A stretch of 64,000 nt of DNA. Source: Metaphire vulgaris. Lineage: Eukaryota > Annelida > Clitellata > Crassiclitellata > Megascolecidae. Shown here in pieces: positions 37,929 to 62,600 of the stretch. Made by a program: the position numbers and the translations under genes. The notes beneath the pieces are model-generated. The model made no database searches. It was not told the DNA's origin and worked only from the letters and a program-made list of their open reading frames with translations. The stretch lies in assembly GCA_018105865.1 (NCBI GenBank), contig CM030868.1, positions 1,068,361 to 1,132,360 on the forward strand, written 5' to 3'. Within the stretch, counting starts at the first letter, position 1, and each line of letters begins with the position of its first letter.

Positions 37929-38009
37929 AACGACGATGATGATGGTGATGATATTTAGTAACGGATCAGGCAGTTTACCTTTATCGCCTCGATGGAATCT
38001 ATGACGTCA
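37676..38009. promoter_or_regulatory. Three CRE-like TGACGTCA sites
   Basis: Perfect TGACGTCA palindromes at 37676, 37761 and 38002 in a CpG-richer block. Together with the X-box at 38362 this looks promoter-like, although no gene start is identified here. Confidence 0.35.
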
Positions 38010-38355
38010 TAGCGGGGGCGCGAAACGTTCCAACAGCACCTCGCCTCACCCACCTGTGCTGGCCGAGCACCTGCCTTTTGGGATCCGACCGGGGATCGAC
38101 AGGTTCGTGTCATTGCAATGCACCTGGAATTATCGCTCAGTGGAACGAGATTTACCGACGGAAGGGACGGAAAGAAGAGGGAATCTTGGGAAGATTTTCC
38201 TCGGTCCCTCCCTTCCCCTCTCCCCCGAGCACCCTCTCACCCCCCATCCCCTATTCATCCACTGCTCATCTGCGCTGATGCAGGTGACTCTTGGCGATGC
38301 AAAGGCTTATGTCGTCAACGCTCCTCCTCCTCCTCCTCCTCCTCTGCTGTCACGT
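38010..38355. other. GC-rich sequence without assigned gene
   Basis: Open in all three plus frames for 150-500 bases because of composition. None shows a domain I recognise. Confidence 0.3.
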
Positions 38356-38361
38356 CGGTCT

Positions 38362-38375
38362 GTTTCCATAGTAAC
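38362..38375. promoter_or_regulatory. RFX X-box, full consensus match
   Basis: GTTTCCATAGTAAC fits RYYNYYATRRNRAC at every position, the binding site of RFX factors that drive ciliary and other genes. No adjacent gene start is defined. Confidence 0.45.
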
Positions 38376-38462
38376 GCTAAATCTCTTATTTCCCTTCTTT
38401 CTCATTCTTCTTCCTCTTCTTCTCTTCATCCTCCTTCTACTAATATGTCTTCTGCTTGTTAT

Positions 38463-38485
38463 TGTCTGTCTGTCTGTCTGCCTGC

Positions 38486-38549
<64 letters not shown>

Positions 38550-38647
38550 CCACAGTCGCTCTTCATTATAGTAGAAATAAGCAAGCAAGTAAGTAAGTAG
38601 GTGCATTCTCCCGTATATATTATATATGCATATATATACTGTATATA

Positions 38648-38692
<45 letters not shown>
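38463..38692. repeat. (TCTG)n, (TC)n and (TA)n arrays
   Basis: Successive simple repeats. 38693-39470 after them has no supported gene. Confidence 0.9.
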
Positions 38693-38695
<3 letters not shown>

Positions 38696-39470
38696 GGTGC
38701 TAATTGAGCTTCCCAATTGCAACACTTCACGACCGTTTTCTCTCGAAATTCGTTATCCGTCCATCCGGTCCCCCTCCAGTCACTGGCCGCGCTAACAAGA
38801 AAATCGCCGCTTTCCCTCTTCTCCTGACAAAGCACAAAGCAAACGCGCCGTCTGTTCCCTCCCCTCCTTCCTCCTTCCCTCCCCACGCAGAGTCATTTTA
38901 AGCGGCCCCATTTCCACCCCACGCCCCACCCCATAACTCAGTTATGAGGGGCTTCAATAATTCAACTACACACTGCTGGAGCCGCCGGTGTTTTAGTCTG
39001 GTCGGGACGGGACGGGTCCGACCTTTCCACAGGTGACGCAGCGTTTGGGTTGAACCAACAACAACAGCTGGTCGTCGAATAATTATTTTCAGACAAAACG
39101 AACCAAAATGGCGCTAGATAATCGTTAGGCAACATCCCGGACTAATAGACCGATGCATCAGTCCGCGCTCACTCCGGACTAATGAATGGCGATCACCCGT
39201 CCATAAACTAACCGCGACAAGCAAACCGCTTAACTTCGCCGAAATACCAGCGACCTTCGTACGACATTCAAATCTCAAGGTCAAGGTCGTGAGCTCGTGT
39301 ACTGACCTTTGAACTCAGAAATGACGTTTTTTGTCTTTCATCTTCAAAACACCTAGACTATACAATAGTACATACGTAGATAGTTTTTCTAGCATAAGAA
39401 ATAAATAGGCCTCCTATTAAGCCTGTCTGCGTGCATCTGAGCAGTGCATTTTGCATTGTACTGCTTGTTG

Positions 39471-39550
39471 TTAACCCCTTAACTGGGGATCCCGGATATA
39501 TCCGTCCATTTTACATTGAGTTACAGTTAAATACACGGTTAAGAGGTTAA
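39471..39550 (-). mobile_element. 80-bp TTAA palindromic MITE, copy 8
   Basis: Near-consensus inverted copy with one change in the right end (TTAAGAGGTTAA). Confidence 0.86.
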
Positions 39551-39839
39551 GGTATACTGTACTGTACTGTACAGTGCGGCGTGCACAGGCAGTGGATTCG
39601 ACGCACTTGGTGCTATTAATAGATCGTAAGTCAAGATCACGTGACGACGCAAAGACGTCGCAAGAAAGACGGTCGTTATTAACAAAGAACTCGTTAAATA
39701 TTCTGTTTGTTTTTGTTCTAATGGAGCGGTCGATAAGTTATTTTCCCGACGACAAAAACGACAGAAGCGACATTCTCTCGGTGTCGATAGCTAGTAATTC
39801 ACGACAGGGAAACAGCGTCGCCACTAAATCGATATAGCA

Positions 39840-40687
39840 GGGAACCAGGTAGGAAGGACGGACACACAGCAGACAAAAAAACGGCGCATCAAACCTCCGC
39901 CCTCCTGTTGGCGCAGTTCCACCCGCTGCTGCTCTTCCTTCCTCCACCCCCCCCACCCGCCCGTGGACCATCGACCCCTTCCTCACCCCCGCCCCAGTTC
40001 TCGCCCTGAATTTAACCGGGCGCAATGCATGCCGGGATGATGGCGGTTAGGCGGCAACAACGGTGGTCTGCATGTCCACCATACGTGACATCGAATGTAC
40101 GCTGCATGCCACCGCCAGGTGGAGCCGGTGGATTGATCGATGAAGAGCCCCATGCACTGCGCATGCGCGCGAACAAGAAAGAGGCATATGTCACTGTGTC
40201 TGCGCGTGTGTGCGTGTGTGTGTGTGGGCGCCCCAAGCGACCGACTGCTTCTTAGCGTTTCTTTCCTCCGATCGCTTGCAGAAGTTCATCTGCCGGTGCG
40301 ATTTCGACGGATGCTGTCTACAGCGGGTCTGACTTCGCCGCCTAAATCGAGCCCGGTGCGACATATTTAACAGCGAGATTCTCGCCATTTCGTTTCGACG
40401 ATCAGCTAAACGCCATCGAGGCGAAAAACGACGGAAATTTTCCGAATTATTTCAGCCTAAAATCGAGCTGAAAACAGTTAGACGCTGAAGGATTTTCAAG
40501 ATCGACGCTTAAGTTGAAACAAACTTCAGAATATTTTCGACCCTCGCTGTGGCTTCGTTATTGTCTTCTCGTCTGTGTGTGGGAAAATGTTTGATTTTCT
40601 GTAAAAGAAATATATTTAAAAATTAAAACCAAAAAATCGAAAAAACCTGTGAGCGATAATAGAGGACCGGTCTTCTTCGTTGTCGCG
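39840..40687 (+). promoter_or_regulatory. Promoter and 5' UTR region of the secreted cysteine-rich protein gene
   Basis: GC-rich sequence (39850-40260) giving way to an AT-rich leader just before the signal-peptide ATG. Position and composition suggest the promoter; no TATA box is assigned. Confidence 0.35.
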
Positions 40688-54527
<13,840 letters not shown>

Positions 54528-55809
54528 GGGGCGAAGCGGGCGAGGGTCCCTTATCTATCACCTTCTGATCGCCAAGAACAATGGACGATGGATATTAATA
54601 TTAAAATCAAGAAACTATTCGCATGCTAATCAATATTATCATCTATGTTTGTCGATCATTAGCGTAGCCACACGGGGGTGGGGCGCCCTATTCTGGGTGG
54701 AACCGGTCGTGGAATTTACGTAGAAACCGTTGAGAAATTGGGGGTGGGGGAAGGTGGGAGCATAGGCGGATTTTATTAAAGCCTACCCAACTAATCCCAC
54801 CAAAACCACCCCCCCCCATACTCCGAAACCCTGGTTGCGCCACTGTTCATCAATGGGTGACTCCAATTCTGCAGGCGATAATGTTTCGTCTTGTGCTGAA
54901 AAATAAAAATACGGGGGTGCAGGGCTTTAATTTAGAATTTCTTCCCCCATTGAATGCCTCGAATCTGAGTTTCATGGGCAGTTTTTTTAGACCTTTGCAG
55001 AAATCAGTTCTTATATAAACTGTCAAATACTTCGATCCGTCTTGTCGCCGAAATTGTATCGCTAAAGAAAGTCATGTGACAATACATGTACGAGGAATGA
55101 CAATAAACGAGTTTGACTGTACGCGCGAAGAATAATACAGTAAAACGTCCACCTATTGGAATTCCTTATCAAGAAATATACTGCTTACTGTAAATCTGTT
55201 CTCTGTTCGTGTATACGAACTTATGCTCGTATGATTAGCCAATGTATGTCTGACATGAAATAAAGCTCATATTGGGTCCTGACACGAACATAGGCGAACA
55301 TAATACATATAACATATGCCTTAAAGACATCGTCGCGTGACCACAAGAGGGGCCGGGGGACTCCCTATTTGGGTAACGACCGTGGCATATGCGCAAAACC
55401 GATTAGATTTGTCCTGGTTGGGGGTAGGGGTAGTGGTGGGGTGGGGGTAAAGGGGCGATTTTCAACAGAATTGATATTTGCCTGCAATAAATCATAAATA
55501 CAATTCTTAGAGTATGCACCAAAGCTCACCCTGTAATTCTAATATTATTCAAAATTTGCGCGGCTGGGGAGAAGCCCCAGGTCCGCCAGCGGGGAGTTCA
55601 CGGTGCTTCCCATCCCCCTAGATGCTGAATGGAAAAAATACGTGTTTTGCACAGGCTGATGTGTAGGCCTATTCCTTAGGTTTATATGACTGCTTTCAAA
55701 ACAATGACACAAAATTTGCCACCAGAGATTATATGCTGAAAGACAACGGTGAAACCCAGGTCTTCGCAATTTCCAGACGGCGACATACTTCCACAGCAGT
55801 TCCAGTCAA

Positions 55810-57075
55810 CATTGGCGTAGCTAGGAAAAAATCCCGACCGGTGCAAACCCGCCGCCCTTTTCCTTCTTTTCTTTTCTTCACCCTTTCTCTCTCTTCCCCC
55901 CTTCCCCTCCTCCCCATTTTAATGGGGGTCCGGGATTATAACCCCCTAAAATTTTAAAAATCACAAATGCCCTCGTGTGAATTTTAACGCATTTTAGACA
56001 CACAGCAAGACACTTGGGAATTTGGGATGTGCCACTTTCTTCTCTGTGATGGTGAACGTTAAAAATTTCAGGTTCACTTCTCGAGTAGTGAAGTTTTATC
56101 ATAATGCACAACACGTACTCAGTGGCGGTTCCACCATTTTGATGACTGGGGATGCACCCCTTGTACATTTTGCCGCCGCCATCGCCAAAACTCCTCAAAG
56201 ACTCTACAACAAGCAAAAAGGTCGCTTCCAAAATTTGCCGAGAATGGTATTGGCAGACGTGTGAATGGCTAGCACAGTAGCACTTTTGACAGGCAAGTGA
56301 AGAGGACCTAGTAATCAAGTTTTTTTCAAAAATTAGGCCACTATCTCTTGTATATCAAAAGTGCTTGTCATTCAGAATTTTGCCTGTGGTAATCTGTATG
56401 TCGTAAATTGGACATTTTTACAACTACAGAGAATGGTATTGGCAGACGTGTGAATGGCTAGCACTTTTGACAGGCAAGTGAAGAGCACCTAGTAATCAAG
56501 TTTTTTTTCAAAAATTAGGGCACTATCTCTTGTATATCAAAAGTGTTTGGCATTCAGAATTTTGCCTGTGGTATTCTCTATTGCTTAAATTGGACATTTT
56601 TAATACGAATGTCAGAAGAATGGATATTTTGCCCTATTCGAACGATCAGCAGTGACACGTCGGAAAACCATCCTCCCCAAATGAAACACTGAAACCAATG
56701 CCAATCGGATCCTGAACTAGGAATATATGTAGCTATTGTGTTTGTGTGTCATCTTAGCAGGCACAGTGGGGATCTTCTGCTCCGAACTTGAGATAGTAAG
56801 AGCCGGCAGCCTTCTTTATCAGCGCATTCCATTGGGTCATGCCATATGCTATGCGATAACAACGAGACTAAACGCAGTACAGCTTGAGCTTGCCCGACTG
56901 GAGAAGCTAGTTTGGCGCGAAAAGTTGTAACCAACCAGTTGCAGTCTTGTAGAACCTACAATACCAGGTTCACACCCCCCATAAATATCTCATCGGATTT
57001 ACACGATTTGCACAAGTTGCCCTGGGCGGTCCGACCGGTGCAACACCGGTTTGCACCAATGTAGCTACGCCACTG
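55810..57075. mobile_element. 1.27-kb hAT-like composite element with exact 8-bp duplication
   Basis: Ends CATTGGCGTAGCTAGG and TGTAGCTACGCCACTG, flanked by CCAGTCAA at 55802-55809 and 57076-57083. It contains two copies of the GGCAGACGTGTGAATGGC repeat (56.24-56.60 kb) and no transposase-like ORF. Its right end is 142 bp upstream of the DPCD start codon. Confidence 0.85.
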
Positions 57076-57153
57076 CCAGTCAATATTTTGGTTTTAAATA
57101 TTTGATCCGAGAGAAATAATATATATACTCTCCGGGCACCTGCCAGTGAGTAA

Positions 57154-57161
57154 TGACGTCA
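57154..57161. promoter_or_regulatory. CRE-like site upstream of DPCD
   Basis: TGACGTCA 56 bp upstream of the ATG. The ATG itself lies in AAAGATGGCG, a YY1-like context common at TATA-less promoters. Confidence 0.4.
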
Positions 57162-57216
57162 TCTGTTTTGCAGTGCTCTTGTTTGCTTGGTAATATTTCG
57201 TCTTTGGCTAACAAAG

Positions 57217-57280
57217 ATGGCGATAAATGGTTGGGTTGATTCTTTGAAATCCGCTCAGAAGACTTGTATTCTTCTCAACG
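57217..57280 (+). CDS. DPCD: DPCD exon 1
   Basis: MAINGWVDSLKSAQKTCILL; donor CAACG|GTATTT, phase 1. Confidence 0.93.
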
Positions 57281-57939
57281 GTATTTTTCGTTTCTGCAGT
57301 GCCTTTAAAATTGTTTTACTTGACATTCATTTGTCATTTAAGCGATTCTTTTACTGTTAAATTTTCACTTAAAGGCGAGTTTGATTCGTTGCCATGGTTC
57401 CCGTTATCATGTAATTAGGATTTTGTAGCGCCACGACTTTAGGTTACATATTGCAGGCTTTGAAGATACGCTTGTGTCATCAAGATATTATATCTTTCTC
57501 AATTTTGCTTTGAGTTAATTAAATAAGCTGTTCTCTGATAGTTTATACAGTTTTATGTTATCACACAAAATCAATTTCGGTGTTACATTTCTAAAGAAAA
57601 ATTTTGGTTTTGAATTTAAGGCATTTTTTGAGCATAGCGTTTTCTAGCGCGTATCTTTTGTGTTAAAGGCAGACGCAAAATACACTATACCTTCACTGAT
57701 GGGACTGAAATGGTCGAAGAGTATGACGCCAGTTCGTATGAACTGCTCAGTAAGTGCTATTGCGTTTTACATGCTGTTAATTTTTATGTTGTTGACCAAC
57801 AGAACAGGCCAATGTCCTACTAGTGGACAGGGGGAGGGCAAGGAATGAGATTACACAGCAAGACAGTAATGGAACACTGTGGTTCTCACACAGGCAGGGC
57901 AGATCATACTGAACCACTCTAAACCCTATTATTATTGTA

Positions 57940-57981
<42 letters not shown>

Positions 57982-59307
57982 AGTAGAAATCTATGATAAA
58001 ATCAGTTATAAAACTTCAGCTATGTCTATCAAGTTGTGGAAGTTTCGTATGGAATGATCCCTAACAGATATAGTCAATAATTTATTATGCTGTATATCAG
58101 AATTTCATCTTTAATTAAAATGATCTGTGGGAGCCAGGATCTGTTACTGGTCAGGGAGTCTAGGAAGAAAAAAAGTAGAATAGTGACCATTTGAGAAACT
58201 AATGTATCAGATGTACATATTTAATTGTATATTATTATGCATTGTATGTATTTTTGTGCATACTATCCTCATTTGTCTGATTTTTAGCGAGGAAACTGAA
58301 GACAAAACCAATGATGGGGGGCGATGGAAAGTGGGAACATGAAATCGGTCTTGACCCCCAGCCATCAAACTTCAACTCAGAGGGAATTGTTGAGAGCTCA
58401 TCAAATGTATGTCACAATTTTTAATTCTGTTGCAAATCCACAAAAATTAATGACAACATTTTTACTAAAGTTTCTATTTAATATGAATTTTCCCAAATGA
58501 ATTCTTCTTATTGCTAAAAAGTATTTACATTTGGACAGCTTGGCATGTGTGATAATACAGGGTTATGTTTTTTAACTTTGCAGCCGATATTTTCGCGCAG
58601 AGATACTAAACGGTCGTTCGAATGGCGGATTCGAAATCTTCCATATCCTCTCGAGACGTACGATGTCAAAACAAGCGACGACGACAACTATGTCGTCATT
58701 CGCACGTCGAACAAAAAGTAAGGCCTATGTAACGTGGCTGCTCTGTTATGAGAAAATTAGAATATTACTGTATATGTATTGTCTTTATGGATTTTGTAGG
58801 TATTACAAAAAGTTTCAAATTCCTGATCTAATTCGACTGAAACTGAAGCTCGTTCAATCGCATATCTCTGTCGCTCATGCTAACAACACACTTATTGTCA
58901 CGGTCTGTGGTCATGCTATTGATATATTCACTTGAATAGTTGTTATTCAGTTGAATGCTATTGCTATTCTGTTGACCATATGCTTGGGCTATATGAGGTC
59001 TATACATGAGCATTATTGTCATTATTTTAAATATGTTTTGTTGACTACGGTAGATAGTTCTATAATATCTTTTGTCACCAGAGTTTCACAAATTGAAAAA
59101 TTGATCATTATTTGTTTGTATAGTGAGTTTTATATGTAACAGTAATATGTTGTAATTATGTTGTACAGTTTTTTTCAATTGCCATGTGTTTGTTTCCAGT
59201 ACAAAAAGCCAAGTGAGGTGCTTGACTTTGAACAGAAATTTCGCGAAGAACTTCAGAAATTGAAGAACGAGAAAGAAGGCGATGTACAGACGTGCGCTGT
59301 CAGCTAA
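57217..59307 (+). CDS. DPCD: DPCD, ciliary motility protein (6 exons, complete)
   Basis: Exons 57217-57280, 57669-57749, 58288-58406, 58584-58717, 58800-58902 and 59200-59307 join in phase into 202 residues, against about 203 in vertebrates. The protein opens MAINGWVDSLKSAQKTCILL; conserved blocks RRKIHYTFTDGTEMVEEYD, NPIFSRRDTKRSFEWRIRNL, VVIRTSNKKYYKKF.IPD and SVAHANNTLIV match the family along its whole length as I remember it. No stop or frameshift breaks it and all splice sites are GT-AG. DPCD was named from a mouse primary ciliary dyskinesia deletion; it binds the AAA+ ATPases RuvBL1/RuvBL2 and is linked to ciliogenesis and motility. An RFX half-site lies in intron 1 and a CRE-like site in the promoter. 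Not adjacent to other ciliary genes here. Confidence 0.95.
57388..57401. promoter_or_regulatory. X-box-like RFX site in DPCD intron 1
   Basis: GTTGCCATGGTTCC: a perfect left half-site (GTTGCCATGG) with a diverged right half, 170 bp after the ATG. Confidence 0.35.
57669..57749 (+). CDS. DPCD: DPCD exon 2
   Basis: GRRKIHYTFTDGTEMVEEYD and ASSYELL. Acceptor GTGTTAAAG, donor CTCA|GTAAGT, phase 1 to 1. Confidence 0.93.
57880..57981. repeat. (ATT)n-tailed retroposon fragment in DPCD intron 2
   Basis: GTGGTTCTCACACAGGCAGG followed by an (ATT)n tail. Same family as 23.58-23.82, 50.1 and 62.43 kb. Confidence 0.65.
58288..58406 (+). CDS. DPCD: DPCD exon 3
   Basis: RKLKTKPMMGGDGKWEHEIG to VESSSN. Acceptor GATTTTTAG, donor AAT|GTATGT, phase 1 to 0. 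Confidence 0.93.
58584..58717 (+). CDS. DPCD: DPCD exon 4
   Basis: PIFSRRDTKRSFEWRIRNLP, the most conserved block. Acceptor CTTTGCAG, donor AAA|GTAAGG, phase 0 to 2. Confidence 0.95.
58800..58902 (+). CDS. DPCD: DPCD exon 5
   Basis: YYKKFQIPDLIRLKLKL and SVAHANNTLIVT. Acceptor TTTTGTAG, donor ACG|GTCTGT, phase 2 to 0. Confidence 0.94.
59200..59307 (+). CDS. DPCD: DPCD exon 6
   Basis: YKKPSEVLDFEQKFREELQK, then a charged tail and TAA. Acceptor TGTTTCCAG. Confidence 0.94.
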   Translation, partial: YKKPSEVLDFEQKFREELQKLKNEKEGDVQTCAVS

Positions 59308-59469
59308 ACGCAAGGGGTGCTTTGGACATGTTTATGAATTAACACACTACTAAGTTGACATATAGAAACATCTGTTCGGTTTTGTTAGATCCATTAATGT
59401 ACTGTTCTGTAGTATAAGCGACAATGTTGTATGCTTGGTTATGGGTTTTTTGCTATGCTGCTGTACTGT

Positions 59470-59475
59470 ATTAAA
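59470..59475 (+). terminator. DPCD: Probable DPCD polyadenylation signal
   Basis: ATTAAA 160 bp after the stop codon. Confidence 0.4.
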
Positions 59476-59557
59476 TTTTGGATGTACAAATTCAAGAGTT
59501 TCTTTTATTGCAATGTTGCACAGATCCACAGTCAGATATATTAAGCATTATTCAACA

Positions 59558-60160
59558 CAGTGGCAGCTTCAGGATTTGGCAATTGTGGGGGGGCAACTTC
59601 TAAGCATGGGGGCCAACTATTTTCATAAACCTGGACTAGTCTAGTTGCTTAGAATGAATGCACTAAAGTTTGGGGGGATGCTGGGGGAGCAAGGCGTTAA
59701 ATGGGGGGCACGGGGCCCCTGTGGAGCCGTCTCTGATTTGACCCTGGTCCCGCAATTAGTGGGAATGAAATACTTTTAAGATTTTAAGCCTCTACAATAG
59801 AATTACACGTAATCTAGAATTCAGTCGATACCTTTTCTCACTGTTGGTTTCTTTAGCTCTGAAAACAATTATTGCAGGAGGTGCTGCAACCCCTAAACTC
59901 CCCAGTGTTTCATTAATGTCATCGAATTTCATTGATTTTCGCAGCAGGGGCGCATCCAGGACGTGTAGCGCCCATGGCATTGTGGGGGGGGGGGTCAGAA
60001 AATTAAACTAGCTGGTTAATAAATAAAAATGTGTTTTCTCAGTTTCTTCTCTTTCTAAGACGAATAGATCCAGATCACAAGAGTTTTTGACGCCCCTTTA
60101 AAGTGTCATCGAGGGTGTCTGCTCTAGTGTCCTACCCTGGTTACGCCACTGTTTTCCCCA
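59558..60160. repeat. Decayed hAT-like MITE fragments
   Basis: CAGTGGCAGCTTCAGG at 59560, GGAGCCGTCTCTG at about 59724-59736, CAGGGGCGCATCCAGG at about 59945 and GGTTACGCCACTG at 60140. No complete pair with a target duplication. 60161-60737 has no other recognisable feature. Confidence 0.5.
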
Positions 60161-60737
60161 CCCATTCTTCTTCAAGGCCACTTCTGTCAGTCCAGCCATA
60201 GCCATTTGATTGGAAGCCATGGTGTGACGGACACGCTGGTTCACATCGGAATTTTGCAACATCTGGTCTATAGCACATACTATTTCGCACAAAGCACATG
60301 GTTAGATCCTCCTTGTCATACCTGGCGGTACAATCTGCGATCGCTGTCTACCTGTGCCGGTTATTTTGATCTAGTACGCAGGTAGCAGATGTCACCTGCA
60401 CGGTGTGGTCGCCTAGTCGCATTCCACTGCGTTACTCCGTTACGGACAAGGTGGTCACAAACTTCTGGATTCCAGGTATAGCATCACTCGACCTTTTAGC
60501 AGTGCGGGAGACTTAGTCACTGGAAAGCAACGCAAAAGACGGAATTTATTTAAGATATAACCTGATTTGAGCTAAAATTTACTTTATATAATTACAAGTT
60601 TCATTCTAGGCCTAGCTGTGTGCGCCTTTCCTAGTAATAGGCCTACTTCCGTTAGAAGTGTTGCCTGCAAAACTAGAAGCAAAATAGCACTTTGGCCGTG
60701 AGCACTGTGACATTAACACATCGTAATCTGACGTGAC

Positions 60738-60816
60738 ATGGCTGGCCAGAAACGAATGCTATGCGGAGGCGCTTTGCTAGTAGCAATAGCAATTCTAGCT
60801 ATTACACTGGAAACAG
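60738..60816 (+). CDS. LU protein exon 1 (signal peptide)
   Basis: MAGQKRMLCGGALLVAIAIL; donor ACAG|GTAAGG, phase 1. Confidence 0.82.
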
Positions 60817-62046
60817 GTAAGGATATCGAGAAATTGTGTAACTTAACGAGTAATGTACTCGTAAATGCTAGTAAAGATTAAAGTTGTGTATATGCTACTA
60901 CTGTAGTTGATGGATTCATACATACAGTGTATAAAGTACTGAAATCAGTCTAATTTATATAGCGCTCGTGTGAGCTTAATTGGCCAATGCTACCTAACCC
61001 AGTGTTTTATCCAGGCCTGTAAAGGGGGCGAGATTCCCCCTCCCTTCACAAACCTCAAAGTTCTCTTCCTCCCAAAAATCCCAGTACTGAAACACATTTT
61101 TGCAATGAACTGTGTCTCTTCCCCGTCAACCAAGTCAATTTACCCCCTCCCGTTCGGGGGATGGTGATGAGAAATTGTCGTCGCGTTGCACATGAGATGC
61201 AAATCTTTTTAGGGGGAGGGAATGCAAGACTTTGGGAAAGTGGTGGATTTCCCCATCCGGCCTGTATGCAACACTGAATCTAGGCATGTGGAAAGTTGAT
61301 TCGTCTACTGTCAATGTAAGGATATCGGTGTAATTAAGACGATTTGTCCAATGCTTTTTGTCACAGATGTAAAACACGTTTTTTTTACGTTTTTTTTTTT
61401 TTCTCGCGTTTTCTTCGTTTTTTAATTAAACGTTGCTATAATATTATTATTTTCCAACGTTTTTTATACATCTATGCTTTCTGTCGAATGCAGACGCTCT
61501 GAGTTGTTACGTGTGCAAGAAATCTTCGCAGAAGAACTACGCGGAGGCGGAAGGTTACTGCAACGCAGAGGGACTGAGCAAATGTCGTGAAGAATCGGTT
61601 AGTACAGGAGCATTGAAATCACAGACCGAGAGTGGAGGGAGGGGGGTAAAATAATAAAAAAATAAGTACAGTAGAACTTCGTGGCAACGTACTTAGCGGG
61701 TCTGTAAAATTGAGTACGTTTTAATATCCGAGGCACGTTATATCATCCAGTACGGTAGCGCATATCACACGGTACCGTACATTGCGGTACTTTAGAGCCG
61801 AATACATGTTATAACATACATATTATCTTTTTCCAGGCGAAGGGCTGCATGGTGGAAGGCTTCACGATGGAATTCCTCTTCCACGTCGTGAAGAGGTGCG
61901 TTCGGGAGTGTCCGGTCTTCGTCAACAGTTCCTCGGAACTGATCCGGTGCTGTTCAATCGATGGATGCAATGACTTCATCAGCAAAGGCAGGGACTGTTC
62001 TTTTAACCCCTTAATTAACCGTGTATTTAACTGTAACTCAATGTAA
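60738..62046 (+). CDS. Ly6/uPAR (three-finger fold) secreted protein with transposon-derived C-terminus
   Basis: Exons 60738-60816, 61494-61597 and 61837-62046 join with phases 1 and 0 into 130 residues. A signal peptide (GGALLVAIAILAITLETG) is followed by LSCYVCKKSS, then the cysteine series of an LU domain ending ELIRCCSIDGCND, which fits the diagnostic CC-x4-CN terminus. LU proteins are extracellular, usually GPI-anchored ligands or modulators of receptors. Here the domain ends about eight residues before an 80-bp TTAA palindromic MITE (from 62003), which supplies the last 13 codons and the stop, so no hydrophobic GPI signal is encoded unless splicing skips the MITE. One N-glycosylation site (NSSS) lies in the third exon. 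Function otherwise unknown. Confidence 0.8.
61018..61275. mobile_element. CAGTGTTTTATCC-type MITE fragment
   Basis: CAGTGTTTTATCCAGGCC at about 61001-61018 and GGCCTGTATGCAACACTG at about 61258-61275. Relative of 14624-14792. Lies in LU intron 1. Confidence 0.5.
61494..61597 (+). CDS. LU protein exon 2
   Basis: ALSCYVCKKSSQKNYAEAEG to KCREES. Acceptor GTCGAATGCAG, donor TCG|GTTAGT, phase 1 to 0. Confidence 0.85.
61669..61818. mobile_element. GTTATAACG-type MITE, 3'-decayed, abutting exon 3
   Basis: Starts CAGTAGAACTTCGTGGCAAC. The right end is degraded about 18 nt before the acceptor of LU exon 3. Confidence 0.7.
61837..62046 (+). CDS. LU protein exon 3, read-through into a MITE
   Basis: Acceptor ATCTTTTTCCAG. 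Encodes AKGCMVEGFTMEFLFHVVKR, CCSIDGCND and KGRDCSF, then 13 MITE-derived codons and TAA. Confidence 0.82.
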   Translation, partial: AKGCMVEGFTMEFLFHVVKRCVRECPVFVNSSSELIRCCSIDGCNDFISKGRDCSFNPLINRVFNCNSM

Positions 62047-62086
62047 AATGGACGGATATATCCGGGATCCCCAGTTAAGGGGTTAA
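62003..62086 (+). mobile_element. 80-bp TTAA palindromic MITE, copy 9, inside a coding exon
   Basis: Near-consensus with a 4-bp extra TAAT in the left end (84 bp). It supplies the stop codon of the LU gene. Confidence 0.9.
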
Positions 62087-62344
62087 GATAGAAAATGTAT
62101 CACTGCACAAAGCACGGAAACATGCATTTTATCGCTGCAACATTTTGTGTATCATTGCACGTTAAAACGGACCCTGAGCAAAGAGGTCAGTCGGTATCAA
62201 GGTCATCCAGGTGTGTTCGAACTTTTCGTAGATTTAGAATGGGTGTCCAGTGCACAGAGGTCGGTCAAAGGTCAAATAGGCCTAACACGCAGGATAAATC
62301 AATAGTAACTAAGGCAAAGGCATAAAGTTTATATCTTGCATGGT

Positions 62345-62345
62345 G

Positions 62346-62394
<49 letters not shown>

Positions 62395-62470
62395 AATAGG
62401 TTTGCATATCTATTAATAGCGGATCTCAAACAGGGCAGACCCTACTGAACCACTTTAAGTCTTATTATTA

Positions 62471-62536
<66 letters not shown>

Positions 62537-62600
62537 GTATTAGTATTAGTATTAGTATTATTAGTATTAGTATTAGTATTAGCATTATTATTATGAACTG
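62345..62600. repeat. (GA)n and (ATT)n-tailed retroposon
   Basis: (GA)n at 62349-62391. CAGGGCAGACCCTACTGAAC at about 62434 leads into (ATT)n and (ATTAGT)n to 62595. An AAGCGCTATATAAATTTACA repeat follows at about 62689. Confidence 0.8.

Noticed and set aside
38056..38606. Three overlapping plus-strand ORFs of 66-171 codons
   Set aside because: Open mainly because of GC and pyrimidine bias; no frame shows a domain or consistent splice boundaries.
39574..39837. 87-codon ORF upstream of the secreted protein gene
   Set aside because: No signal or domain, no clear splice sites, and it lies in the probable promoter region; most likely chance.
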